From assembly GCF_900589395.1 (NCBI RefSeq), contig NZ_UUIS01000029.1, forward strand, positions 27,074 to 91,073: a stretch of 64,000 nucleotides of DNA. Direction: 5' to 3'. Both the position numbers and the translations under genes were made by a program. Source of the DNA: Pseudomonas viridiflava. Its GTDB lineage: Bacteria > Pseudomonadota > Gammaproteobacteria > Pseudomonadales > Pseudomonadaceae. Positions 45,729 to 54,093 of the stretch are shown in pieces (position 1 is the first letter of the stretch; every line of letters begins with the position of its first letter). The notes under the pieces are model-generated. The model worked only from the letters and a program-made list of their open reading frames with translations, searched no databases and was not told the DNA's origin.

Positions 45729-47088
45729 TTCGATTGCCTGGCGCCTGGCCGGCCTGTTTGCGCTGGTGGCCTGCGGGGTGTTCGTGTTGATCGGCTGGGC
45801 GCTGTACCTGCAGGTCGACAAGCACCTGGACCTGTTGCCGGAAGCGGAAGTCGAGGCGCGCTACAGCGTGCTGGAGTCGACCGTCAACCGCTTCGGCAAC
45901 ACCGAGCACTGGGGCAAGATCAGAAACAAGTTGCGCCTGCTCAGTGAGGAAGACAAACGCATCCGCTTCTGGGTGGTCAGCGAAGACCCCGCCTATGAAT
46001 ACGGCAACCCCGGCCCCGAGGTCCGCCGCTTCGCTCAGGGTACGCCGGGCATGCGCGATCTGCTGTTGCCCGGCGAGCCGTTCCCGTACAAGGTGCTGGT
46101 CAGTGAATTTGTCGCCCGGGACCAGCGCCCTGCCCTGCGCTTTCTGATCGGTATCGACACCGAAACCTTCCGCCAGACCCAGCATGCCTTGCTGGTGGCG
46201 CTGATCAGCCTGGCGATCATCGGCACCTTGCTGGCGTCGGTGCTGGGTTACTGGGTGGCGCGCATCGGCCTGCGGCCGCTGACCCAGCTGTCGCTGGAAG
46301 CGCACAAGCTGTCGCCGCCGCACCTGTCCGGGCGCTTGCAGCTCTCACCCTTGCCACCGGAACTGGCGCAGTTCGTGACCGCCTTCAACTCGACCCTGGC
46401 ACGGGTCGAGCAGGCCTATTCGCGCCTGGAGTCGTTCAATGCCGACGTGGCCCACGAGTTGCGCTCGCCATTGACCAACCTGATCGGCCAGACCCAGGTG
46501 GCACTGACCCGCGGACGCTCGGCCGAGCATTATTTCGAAGTGCTGCAATCGAACCTCGAAGAACTGGAACGCTTGCGCTCGATCATCAACGACATGCTGT
46601 TTCTGGCCAGTGCCGACCAGGGCAGCAAGGCCACGCCCTTGACCTGCGTGTCGCTGGCCGAAGAAGTCGCCACCACCCTCGATTACCTGGATTTCATTCT
46701 CGAAGACGCCCGCGTTGAGGTGCAGGTGCACGGTGATGCCCACGTGCCCATCGAGAAAGCCCAATTGCGTCGCGCCCTGATCAACCTGCTGCACAACGCG
46801 GTGCAACACACCGGGGCCGGCCAGACGATCCAGGTGGCCATCGACACCCTTGGGCAACAGGTGCGCATCGGCGTGAGCAACCCCGGCCCGCCGATTGCAG
46901 ACCGACACCTGCCTCACTTGTTCGAGCGCTTCTACCGGGTCGATGCCGCACGCCACAACAGCGGCGCCAACCACGGACTGGGCCTGGCCATCGTCAAGGC
47001 CATCGCCCTGATGCACGGCGGCACGGTCTTCGTTGACAGCCAGGACGGGTGCAACACCTTCGGCATCAACCTGCCAACGCCTGGATGA
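45718..47088 (+). CDS. Heavy-metal-type sensor histidine kinase
   Basis: A 456-residue membrane kinase: TM1 (about 7-30), periplasmic domain (35-155), TM2 (about 160-180), HAMP, then the phospho-accepting His in FNADVAHELRSPLTNL, N-box RRALINLLHNAVQHT, and G2 GLGLAIVKAIALMHGG. Like other CusS-type kinases its G1 box is NPGPPI rather than DxGxG. Start GTG 45718 overlaps the regulator by 11 bases and gives a proper short N-terminus. It senses an unknown periplasmic signal, perhaps a pump substrate. Confidence 0.92.
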   Translation: MRTDSIAWRLAGLFALVACGVFVLIGWALYLQVDKHLDLLPEAEVEARYSVLESTVNRFGNTEHWGKIRNKLRLLSEEDKRIRFWVVSEDPAYEYGNPGPEVRRFAQGTPGMRDLLLPGEPFPYKVLVSEFVARDQRPALRFLIGIDTETFRQTQHALLVALISLAIIGTLLASVLGYWVARIGLRPLTQLSLEAHKLSPPHLSGRLQLSPLPPELAQFVTAFNSTLARVEQAYSRLESFNADVAHELRSPLTNLIGQTQVALTRGRSAEHYFEVLQSNLEELERLRSIINDMLFLASADQGSKATPLTCVSLAEEVATTLDYLDFILEDARVEVQVHGDAHVPIEKAQLRRALINLLHNAVQHTGAGQTIQVAIDTLGQQVRIGVSNPGPPIADRHLPHLFERFYRVDAARHNSGANHGLGLAIVKAIALMHGGTVFVDSQDGCNTFGINLPTPG

Positions 47089-47217
47089 GGTCATGCGCCA
47101 GCGGTCATATTCGCCACGCTGCCATGCGGCCCGGAAAAAACCTGTTATACCCTTGAGGACAAACTCCAACGCCACAGGTCATAGGGGTCGTTGTCACGGA
47201 TCTGACAGAGTGCAGTT

Positions 47218-48747
47218 ATGAACGCTCCCGCAGCCCAGTCTTCAGCCTCACCTGGATGGATCACCTCGGAACGTCTGTTGATCGGTGGCAGCCTGTTGTC
47301 GATGCTGGCGATCCTCGGCATCGTCGCCTACTTGCTGGCCCGTGAGCGCAACGATGCGATGCTGGCCGCCTCACGGTCAGCCACCAATACCATCAAGCTG
47401 ATCGAAGCCGACATTCAGCGCAGCGTCGAGCTTTACGACGCCTCGCTGACCGGCATGCTCAGCGCCTGGAAAAGCGCCGACCTGCCACTGCTCTCGCCTG
47501 AGCTGCGCAAGCGGCTGCTGTTCGACCGCGCCAGCGCTGCACCTTACAAAGGTGATGTCGCGTTGCTGGACCGACAGGGCAATGTACTGGCCGACCCGTT
47601 GCCGGGCCCTGCCCGCCAGGACAATTTCGCTGACCGGCGTTTTTTCATGCACCACCGCGACAGCCCGTTGACCGCTCTGCACATCAGCGAGCCGTTCAAG
47701 GCACGCTGGGGTTTCCATGACTGGAACCTGGGGTTCAGCCGGCGCCTGTCAGGCCTGCACGGCGAGTTTCGCGGGGTCGCCATGGCCGCCATGCGCCTGG
47801 CTTATTTCAGGCCGTTGTTCAGAAGCCAGTCGCTGGACCGCGACAGCAGCATCAGCCTGATCAACGCCAGCGGCACCTTGCTGGTGCGCGAGCCGGAACT
47901 GAGCCCACTCGACCAGACCGGTGTCGACCTGAGCCGGATGGCCAACTTCCAGCACATCCTGGAGTTGCCCGAGGGCAGTTTTGTCGGGCTGTCGCTCAAA
48001 TTCGAAAGTGAACGGCTGTACACCTTTTCACGCGTTTCCGGCTTGCCGCTGATCGTGGTCATCGCCCAGCCGGTGTCGGAAGTGTATGCCACCTGGCGGC
48101 GCAATGCCTTGCTGGTCGGCAGCGCCACCGGCGCCTTGTGCCTGGGCCTGCTGTGGCTGACGTTTCTATTGATTGTCGAACTGCGTCGGCGCCAACAGGC
48201 CGAGGGGGTCCTGGCCAGCCTGGCCGCCACTGACGGCCTGACCGGCCTGGCCAATCGCCGTCAGCTCGACCGCACCCTGACCATCGAATGGGCACGCGCC
48301 CAGCGTTCAGGCGAGCCGTTATCGTTGCTGTTGCTGGATGTCGATCATTTTCGGCGCTTCAACGAGCGTCACGGTCATCTGGGCGGCGACCAGGCCCTGC
48401 GCCAGGTGGCTGACAGCGTAGCGGCCCATGTGCGCCACACCAGCGACCTGGCGGCGCGCTATGGCGGCGAAGAGTTTGCCATGCTGTTGCCCGCCACTGA
48501 CCAGAACCGGGCACTAGCGATGGCCGAGTCCATTCGCCAGACCGTCATGCAATTGCCCACCTTCGAGCATGAGCAACAGGCCCTTACGGTCAGCATCGGG
48601 GTCACCACCGGCACCGTCGGCAAGGGCGACAGGCTGGAATCCCTGATCGAAGCAGCCGACAAGGCGCTGTACAGCGCCAAGCATCACGGCCGTAATCGCG
48701 TTGAATTCCTGGCCTACGCGCAAACGCAAACCGCCAGCCCTGTGTAA
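47218..48747 (+). CDS. Membrane diguanylate cyclase with periplasmic sensor (GGEEF)
   Basis: A 509-residue protein: TM1 (about 20-42), a dCACHE-like periplasmic domain (45-285, with DRQGNVLADPLPGP and RDSSISLINASGTLLVREPE), TM2 (about 298-320), then a GGDEF domain with DGLTGLANRRQLDRTL, LLLLDVDHFRRFNERHGHLGGDQ and intact GGEEF. It should make c-di-GMP in response to an external small molecule. The I-site is off by one (RHTSD rather than RxxD). It follows the kinase but a 129-bp gap suggests its own promoter. Confidence 0.92.
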   Translation: MNAPAAQSSASPGWITSERLLIGGSLLSMLAILGIVAYLLARERNDAMLAASRSATNTIKLIEADIQRSVELYDASLTGMLSAWKSADLPLLSPELRKRLLFDRASAAPYKGDVALLDRQGNVLADPLPGPARQDNFADRRFFMHHRDSPLTALHISEPFKARWGFHDWNLGFSRRLSGLHGEFRGVAMAAMRLAYFRPLFRSQSLDRDSSISLINASGTLLVREPELSPLDQTGVDLSRMANFQHILELPEGSFVGLSLKFESERLYTFSRVSGLPLIVVIAQPVSEVYATWRRNALLVGSATGALCLGLLWLTFLLIVELRRRQQAEGVLASLAATDGLTGLANRRQLDRTLTIEWARAQRSGEPLSLLLLDVDHFRRFNERHGHLGGDQALRQVADSVAAHVRHTSDLAARYGGEEFAMLLPATDQNRALAMAESIRQTVMQLPTFEHEQQALTVSIGVTTGTVGKGDRLESLIEAADKALYSAKHHGRNRVEFLAYAQTQTASPV

Positions 48748-48761
48748 GCGGCTGGCGGTTT
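48728..48761 (+). terminator. Terminator hairpin overlapping the stop of the GGEEF gene
   Basis: AAACCGCCAGCC (48728-48739) pairs perfectly with GGCTGGCGGTTT (48750-48761); the 10-base loop contains the stop codon TAA. A short T-rich stretch follows. Confidence 0.75.
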
Positions 48762-48827
48762 CTACTGCGGTCTGGCACAACGCTGGAGAACGCGGCTCAG
48801 GCGTTTCTCAGGCGCTGTTGGCAGGCC

Positions 48828-49298
48828 TCAGGACTGGGCGCGAACCTGGTCACGCAGAGCCTTGACCTGGTCGTGGTTGCGCTGGGTGCCTTCCAGTTGT
48901 TTCTGGATCAGGCTGGTCACGTTATGCGGCAGGGCTTTTTCCTGCGCCTTGACCAGCGCTTCACGGTAAGCCTTCAGGGCGTGGTCTTCACCGCGCTCGA
49001 CTTCATTCAGGATGGCCTCGTCGCTCTTGCCGGTGACCATGGATTTCAGGTCGACCCAAGCGCGGTGCAGTGTACCGCTGACGCTGGACGAAGTTTCCGG
49101 GTCGCCGCCCAGAGCGCGCACTTCAGCTTGCAGCTCACGTACCGCGGTACCGCAGTCGGCGGCGTGGGCCTGGAAGAAACGCTTCAGTTCAGGGTTTTTC
49201 AGGTCTTCGGCGCTGGTCTCAAAGCCTTTCTGACCATCCTTGCTGGTCTCGATCAGGTCGTTGAGCAGGTCGATCGATTCTTTGTTGATGTCAGTCAT
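48828..49298 (-). CDS. PA2169-family four-helix-bundle protein (DUF2383)
   Basis: A 156-residue soluble, all-helical protein (NKESIDLLNDLIETSKDGQKGFETSAEDL...). It has Glu-rich helices and an EVERGEDHALKAYREAL motif resembling a ferritin-like bundle with possible metal-binding acids. This family is often stress- or biofilm-induced in Pseudomonas; its biochemical role is unknown to me. Monocistronic, with a GGAA-type ribosome-binding site upstream. Confidence 0.9.
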   Translation of the reverse strand: MTDINKESIDLLNDLIETSKDGQKGFETSAEDLKNPELKRFFQAHAADCGTAVRELQAEVRALGGDPETSSSVSGTLHRAWVDLKSMVTGKSDEAILNEVERGEDHALKAYREALVKAQEKALPHNVTSLIQKQLEGTQRNHDQVKALRDQVRAQS

Positions 49299-49491
49299 TT
49301 TCCATTTCCTTCCTAGGCAGTTGATACCAATGTTTGCAACTGAACTAACAATTGCAGCGGCCGTGCCAGCTTTAAGGAAATAAATTTATTCTTATAAATC
49401 AGTAAGTTAATTAACTTATAGAAAATCCTGGTGTTGCGTTCTGCATGAAGTGTCATTTTGCCTGCATGCAGAATGCAAGTCGGTGGATGGC

Positions 49492-50385
49492 TCAGGTCGA
49501 CGGGCGTGCCTGCCGCTTGAGCACACCTGCCAGTCGCGCACCGTACAGACCTGTTGCCAGCCCTGAAAGGATCAGCATCACGGCCACCACTTTGGTCGTC
49601 GACAGTTGCTCGCCGAACATCAGCATCGAGCCAAGCATGCCGAAAACGGGCACCAGCAACGACAAGGGTGCCACGGTGGACACCGGGTACAGGCGCAGCA
49701 GCGAGTTCCATACCCAGTACGCAAACAGGGTGTTGGGGTACACCTGGAACAGGAGCGACAGCACCGTCGTCAGGTCGATGTGATTGACCAGCATCACATA
49801 GCCCTGGCTGCCGTTGACCAGGTAATCGAGCAGGAACAGCGGCAACGGTGCAAAGGCGCACGACCAGACCAGAAAGGCCAGCACCTGGGTGGTACCGGCC
49901 TTCTTGATGATGATGTTGGTGATGCTCCAGGCAAAGGCACCCAGCAGGACCAGCAGCAGGCCAGGGACAGTGACCGAACCGTCGGCCACGAAAATGATGC
50001 TCAGCAAACCGCCCAGGGCAATGATGATACCGGCCAGTTGATAACGGGTGACCCGCTCCTTGAACACCCAGCCGCCCAGCAGCAAGGTAAAAAAGGCGCT
50101 GAACTGCAACACCAGCGAAGCAATGCCCGCCGACAGCCCCAGTTGAATGGCCAGGTTCACCGTCCCCCACATACCGGTGCCGAACACCAGGCCATAGCCG
50201 ATGAGGTAGCGCCACGGCACATCGGGCCTTGGAATGAACAGCATGGCCGGCAGGGCACAGAGCGTGAAGCGCAGCCCGGCCAGGATGAACGGATCGACCG
50301 TGGCCAGGCCTAGCTTGATGATGGAGAAGTTCAGGCCCCACAAGGCGGTGATCAGGATGGCAAGCAGCAGATGATGCATTTTCAT
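49492..50385 (-). CDS. EamA/DMT-family transporter
   Basis: A 297-residue inner-membrane protein with ten helices in two EamA repeats (ALWGLNFSIIKLGLATVDPFILAGLRF near the start; SFAWSITNI-type start of the second half at about 150). Small-molecule or amino-acid exporter; the substrate is unknown. It stands alone, reading away from the MFS gene by 54 bp in the same direction. Confidence 0.88.
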   Translation of the reverse strand: MKMHHLLLAILITALWGLNFSIIKLGLATVDPFILAGLRFTLCALPAMLFIPRPDVPWRYLIGYGLVFGTGMWGTVNLAIQLGLSAGIASLVLQFSAFFTLLLGGWVFKERVTRYQLAGIIIALGGLLSIIFVADGSVTVPGLLLVLLGAFAWSITNIIIKKAGTTQVLAFLVWSCAFAPLPLFLLDYLVNGSQGYVMLVNHIDLTTVLSLLFQVYPNTLFAYWVWNSLLRLYPVSTVAPLSLLVPVFGMLGSMLMFGEQLSTTKVVAVMLILSGLATGLYGARLAGVLKRQARPST

Positions 50386-50439
50386 AAAGGCTTTTTCCGT
50401 ACGTCAGGCCATGAAGCGTTGGTCAGTGACTCATTGTTT

Positions 50440-51660
50440 TTATCGGCTTCGGCCAGCGCCCTGCCACCAGAACACCAGGGCAGCGGTACTGATGGCCGCC
50501 CCCAGCAGGCACACCGCAAGCCAGCCCCACCACGCGTAGACCTGGGTGGCGGTCACAGCGCCCAGCGCGCTGCCGGCTGAATAGAAGCACATGTACGCAC
50601 CCACCAGGCGACTTTGTGCCTCGGGGCGGGCGGCAAAAATCAGGCTCTGGTTGGTCACGTGCACAGCCTGCACGGCAAAGTCGAGCAGGACCACCCCCAC
50701 CACCAGCGCCAGCCACGAGGTTTCGGCCCACGCCGTGGGCAGCCACGACACGAGCAACAGCGCCAGCGAAAGACCGGTCACCCGATGCTCGAGTCCTTGA
50801 TCGGCCCAGCGCCCGGCGCGGCTGGCAGCCAGCGCACCGGCAAGCCCCGCCAGGCCGAACAGGCCGACCTGGGTAAGTGAGAACGACAGCGGTGGTGCAC
50901 TCAGCGGCAGCACCATCGCCGTCCACAGGACGCTGAAGGCAGCAAAGATCAGGAAAGCGAACACGCCACGCGTGCGCAGTACCGGCTCGCTGATGAACAA
51001 CCTGCAGGTCGATGCCACCAGCGTCCACCAGGAATGCCTGACAGGCGCTGCGGCGGTGGCTGGCATCTTTTTGTACAGCACCGCAGCCATGACCAGCATC
51101 AATCCTGCCGACAGTCCATACACCGCCCGCCAGCCGGCCAGGTCGGCAATCACCCCGCTGGTGAAGCGCGCCAGCAGGATGCCCAGCACCACGCCGCTGG
51201 TGACCATGCCCACCGCCTGGCCACGTTGCGCAGGCGCAGCCAGGGTCGCTGCACACGCGACCACCACCTGCACCACCACGGCCAGCAACCCGACCACCAG
51301 CATCGCGCCGAGCAGCATCAACCCATGCTGCGCCAGGGCCACAGCCACCAGGGCAACGGCCGACAGCAACAGTTGGCCAAGGATCAGCGTCTTGCGATCG
51401 AGCCGGTCGCCCAGCGGCACGATCAGCAACAGGCCGGCGGCATAGCCGACTTGGGTAACCGTGATGACGACGCCGATCAGGCCAGGGCTGACGGACAGAC
51501 TGCGGGCCATGGCCGTGAGCAGCGGCTGGGCGAAATACACGTTCGCCACGGCCAGGGCACAGGTGGCCGAAAACAGCAGCGTGAGCGCGCGTGAAAGCGC
51601 AGGCCCGGACTGTTCGGGGATGACATCAGTGGGGTGCTGGAACTCATGGCGGGCCGTCAT
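50440..51660 (-). CDS. MFS transporter (DHA1-like drug efflux)
   Basis: A 406-residue twelve-helix permease with PLGDRLDRKTLILGQLLLSAVAL (the loop 2-3 MFS motif), an ARFTSGVIADLAGWRAVYGLSAG half-motif, and LSRALTLLFSATCALAVANVYFAQPLL at the start. It probably expels a toxic compound in exchange for protons. It is divergent from an HxlR regulator that is likely its controller. Confidence 0.88.
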   Translation of the reverse strand: MTARHEFQHPTDVIPEQSGPALSRALTLLFSATCALAVANVYFAQPLLTAMARSLSVSPGLIGVVITVTQVGYAAGLLLIVPLGDRLDRKTLILGQLLLSAVALVAVALAQHGLMLLGAMLVVGLLAVVVQVVVACAATLAAPAQRGQAVGMVTSGVVLGILLARFTSGVIADLAGWRAVYGLSAGLMLVMAAVLYKKMPATAAAPVRHSWWTLVASTCRLFISEPVLRTRGVFAFLIFAAFSVLWTAMVLPLSAPPLSFSLTQVGLFGLAGLAGALAASRAGRWADQGLEHRVTGLSLALLLVSWLPTAWAETSWLALVVGVVLLDFAVQAVHVTNQSLIFAARPEAQSRLVGAYMCFYSAGSALGAVTATQVYAWWGWLAVCLLGAAISTAALVFWWQGAGRSR

Positions 51661-51694
51661 GCATTCGTCTCTGAATGAAAATGTGGTTTTATTT

Positions 51695-51732
51695 TAAAAC
51701 CGGTTATTTGATTTCTATCGTTTCCGGTTTTA
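51695..51732. promoter_or_regulatory. Inverted repeat TAAAACCGG / CCGGTTTTA, likely HxlR operator
   Basis: Perfect 9-bp arms at 51695-51703 and 51724-51732 lie 29 bp apart centre to centre in the MFS-HxlR intergenic region. AT-rich DNA lies between them (GTTATTTGATTT-like), which fits promoters. The likely ligand-controlled repressor is the HxlR protein encoded to the right (inference). Confidence 0.5.
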
Positions 51733-51768
51733 ATCTGCAACCTGTTTTTTCAAGCCAAGGTGATGTGC

Positions 51769-52218
51769 ATGGCCCGGCAAGCAACGCTGCAGACCAGCGA
51801 ATGCCCCGTAGCAAGGACCCTGGAAGCGATTGGCGAGCGCTGGACGCTGTTGATCATCCGCGACGCGTTCGACGACATTCGCCGCTTCGGTGATTTTCAG
51901 AAAAGCCTGGGCCTGGCCAAGAACATCCTGGCCGCACGCCTAAAAGTGCTGGTTGAATTGGGAATCTTCGAGATCTGTCCGGCCTCGGACGGCAGTGCCT
52001 ACAAGGAGTACGTGCTGACCGAGCGTGGCCGGTCCGTTTTTCCGATTGTGGTGGGCCTGCGCCAGTGGGGCGAACAGCACCTGTTCCAGGCCGGCGAAAC
52101 CCACTCGGTGCTGTTGGACAAGGACAGTGACCAGCCGGTGGCCCGCCTCGAAGTCAGGTCGGTCGACGGCAAGCGGCTGGCGCCGCAGGATTGCCACCGA
52201 CGTCGCGTCACGCGCTGA
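51769..52218 (+). CDS. HxlR-family transcriptional regulator
   Basis: A 149-residue winged-helix regulator with SECPVARTLEAIGERWTLLIIRDAF, RRFGDFQKSLGLAKNILAARLKVLVELGIFE and EYVLTERGRSVFPIV. The early Cys (SECPV) is the conserved redox-active position in some HxlR proteins (e.g. YodB/HypR types). Start ATG 51769 has AAGG 8 bases upstream. Divergent from the MFS gene. Confidence 0.92.
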   Translation: MARQATLQTSECPVARTLEAIGERWTLLIIRDAFDDIRRFGDFQKSLGLAKNILAARLKVLVELGIFEICPASDGSAYKEYVLTERGRSVFPIVVGLRQWGEQHLFQAGETHSVLLDKDSDQPVARLEVRSVDGKRLAPQDCHRRRVTR

Positions 52219-52256
52219 TTCGCTGTGTTTTTTGCCTTGTCAGGAAGCTGTGAACA

Positions 52257-52487
52257 ATGAACCCGGAAACACTCAAACTGCTGGTCACCCGTGAAATGCC
52301 CTTCGGCAAATACAAGGGCCGGCTGCTGGCCGACCTGCCCGGGCATTACCTGAACTGGTTTGCCCGTGAAGGCTTTCCCAAGGGCGAGCTGGGCGCGCTG
52401 CTGGCGCTGATGCAGGAGATCGACCACAACGGCCTGAGCGAACTGCTCGACCCCCTGCGTACCCGTCCCCGACAATTGGGCCCGTAG
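52257..52487 (+). CDS. DUF3820-family small protein
   Basis: A 76-residue protein with MPFGKYKGRLLADLPGHYLNWFAREGFP, the DUF3820 signature also found at the end of some DnaQ-like exonucleases. The family function is not established. It follows the HxlR gene by 38 bp and has its own ATG 52257; a REP pair follows. Confidence 0.85.
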   Translation: MNPETLKLLVTREMPFGKYKGRLLADLPGHYLNWFAREGFPKGELGALLALMQEIDHNGLSELLDPLRTRPRQLGP

Positions 52488-52532
52488 CGCGTAGAAGAAA
52501 ACAGACCTGCGATCGGCATGGAAATCACCTCC

Positions 52533-52606
52533 ACAGGAGCGACCAACGGTCGCGAAAAGAGCCGCCTGATTCACAGCGGCATTCGCGACCGTTGGTCGCT
52601 CCTACA
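52533..52606. repeat. Inverted REP pair, copy 3
   Basis: CAGGAGCGACCAACGGTCGCG and its inverted partner flank about 29 bases, the same element as at 11292-11362 and 15881-15951. It lies between the DUF3820 gene and eda. Confidence 0.85.
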
Positions 52607-52610
52607 GACA

Positions 52611-52653
52611 GCGTGCCGCCTTGGCGTGCCGCCTTGGCGCGCCGCCTTGGCGG
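52611..52653. repeat. 13-bp tandem repeat GCGTGCCGCCTTG, three copies
   Basis: Copies at 52611-52623 and 52624-52636 are identical; 52637-52649 has one change (GCGCGCC...). It follows REP copy 3 directly, and its first unit plus the preceding GACA recurs at 2675-2694. Confidence 0.75.
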
Positions 52654-52684
52654 CAGGTAATCTCCTGCGAGGATCCAACAAGGT

Positions 52685-53359
52685 TCAGTCGAACAACGCC
52701 ACCGCCTCAGCCGTGGCTTCCTGAATACGGCCCCAGTCGCCGTTTTTCACCCAGGCGTTGTCGATCATCCAGCTGCCGCCCACGCACATGACGTTGGGCT
52801 GGGCAATGTAGTTCTTCAGGTTCTGGGCATTGACCCCACCGGTCGGGCAGAAGCGCACTTCATTGAAAGGCCCTCCCAGGGCCTTGAGCGCGGCCACGCC
52901 GCCGCTGACTTCGGCCGGGAACAGCTTGAAGCGCCGGTAGCCCAGGCCGTAGCCGATCATGATGTCCGAGGCACTGCTGATACCCGGCAACAGCGGCACG
53001 GTGCTTGGCACTGACGCTTGCAGCAGCTCCAGCGTGCTGCCAGGGGTGACGATGAACTGCGCGCCGGCTGCCTCGGCCTCGGCCAGCGAATGACGGTCCA
53101 GAATGGTCCCGGCACCGACGATCAGCTCAGGGCGTTGCTCGCGCAGCACGCGGATGGCATCCAGGCCGAAAGCCGAACGCAAGGTCACTTCCAGCACCGT
53201 CAGGCCACCGGCGGCCAACGCATCGGCCAGCGGCAGGACATCCTGCGCACGGGCGATGGTGATCACCGGCAGGATCTTGGCCTTGGCACACAGTGCATCG
53301 ATCCGGGCCGTCTTGCTCGCCATGCTGTCAAGCGGCTGATTGTTTTCATAATGGGTCAT
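52685..53359 (-). CDS. eda: 2-keto-3-deoxy-6-phosphogluconate aldolase
   Basis: A 224-residue KDPG/KHG aldolase: KILPVITIARAQDVLPLADAL start, GAGTILDRHSLAEAEAAGA, RFKLFPAEVSGG (Schiff-base Lys) and RFCPTGGVNAQN. It splits KDPG to pyruvate and glyceraldehyde 3-phosphate, the last Entner-Doudoroff step. Start ATG 53359; 20 bases after the pgl stop. Third gene of the zwf-pgl-eda operon. Confidence 0.96.
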   Translation of the reverse strand: MTHYENNQPLDSMASKTARIDALCAKAKILPVITIARAQDVLPLADALAAGGLTVLEVTLRSAFGLDAIRVLREQRPELIVGAGTILDRHSLAEAEAAGAQFIVTPGSTLELLQASVPSTVPLLPGISSASDIMIGYGLGYRRFKLFPAEVSGGVAALKALGGPFNEVRFCPTGGVNAQNLKNYIAQPNVMCVGGSWMIDNAWVKNGDWGRIQEATAEAVALFD

Positions 53360-53379
53360 GGCGATGGTTTCCTCAGGCC

Positions 53380-54093
53380 CTACGGGCACCAGTAGATCTC
53401 TAGGGACAGGTTAAGAAAGGCACGCACCGGCATCTGCGCCAGGTCCGTGCCGTCGAGCGCCACGCGCAGGGTGTGGAGCTTGGATTTGCCGGACACTGAC
53501 AGGATCGGTGCGCGGGCCGAGGCCAGCAGGCGACGGGTCAGGGTCAGGCGCTGATGCGGCACGCTGGGTGCCAGCATCGGCAGGCAGCGACGCTCGCCCT
53601 GCTCGTCCAGCGCCTCGGCCAGGTTCGGGCTGCCGGGAAACAGCGAGGCGGTATGGCCGTCATCGCCCATGCCCAGCACCAGCACATCGATCGGTGGCAA
53701 CTCGGCCAGCAGGCGGTCGGCTTGCTCGGCGGCGGCCTCAAGCGTGGGGGCTACGTTGTACAGGCCGATGAATCTTGCCTGGGCGGCCGCGCCTTGAATC
53801 AGGTGGCGTTGCACCAAAGCGGCATTGCTGTCGGGGTGTTCGACCGGCACCCAGCGCTCATCGGCCAGGCTGATGACCACACGCGCCCAGTCCAGCGGCT
53901 GCACGGCCAGGTGCTCGAAAAAGGCCACCGGACTGCGCCCGCCGGACACCACCAGGGTGGCCGTGCCGTTCTGGGCAATGGCCGTGCGCAGACGCTCGGC
54001 CACGTTCAAGGCCAGCGCCTCGGCCAGTTGCTGCGGCGTGTCGAAGTCGTGGGCTGTCAGGCCCGCCGGCAGTTGCAATTCACATATCGCCAT
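53380..54093 (-). CDS. pgl: 6-phosphogluconolactonase
   Basis: A 237-residue lactonase of the DevB/NagB type: [46 protein letters not shown] and [17 protein letters not shown]. It hydrolyses 6-phosphogluconolactone from Zwf. Its start overlaps the zwf stop by 14 bases, implying coupled translation. Confidence 0.96.
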   Translation of the reverse strand: MAICELQLPAGLTAHDFDTPQQLAEALALNVAERLRTAIAQNGTATLVVSGGRSPVAFFEHLAVQPLDWARVVISLADERWVPVEHPDSNAALVQRHLIQGAAAQARFIGLYNVAPTLEAAAEQADRLLAELPPIDVLVLGMGDDGHTASLFPGSPNLAEALDEQGERRCLPMLAPSVPHQRLTLTRRLLASARAPILSVSGKSKLHTLRVALDGTDLAQMPVRAFLNLSLEIYWCP

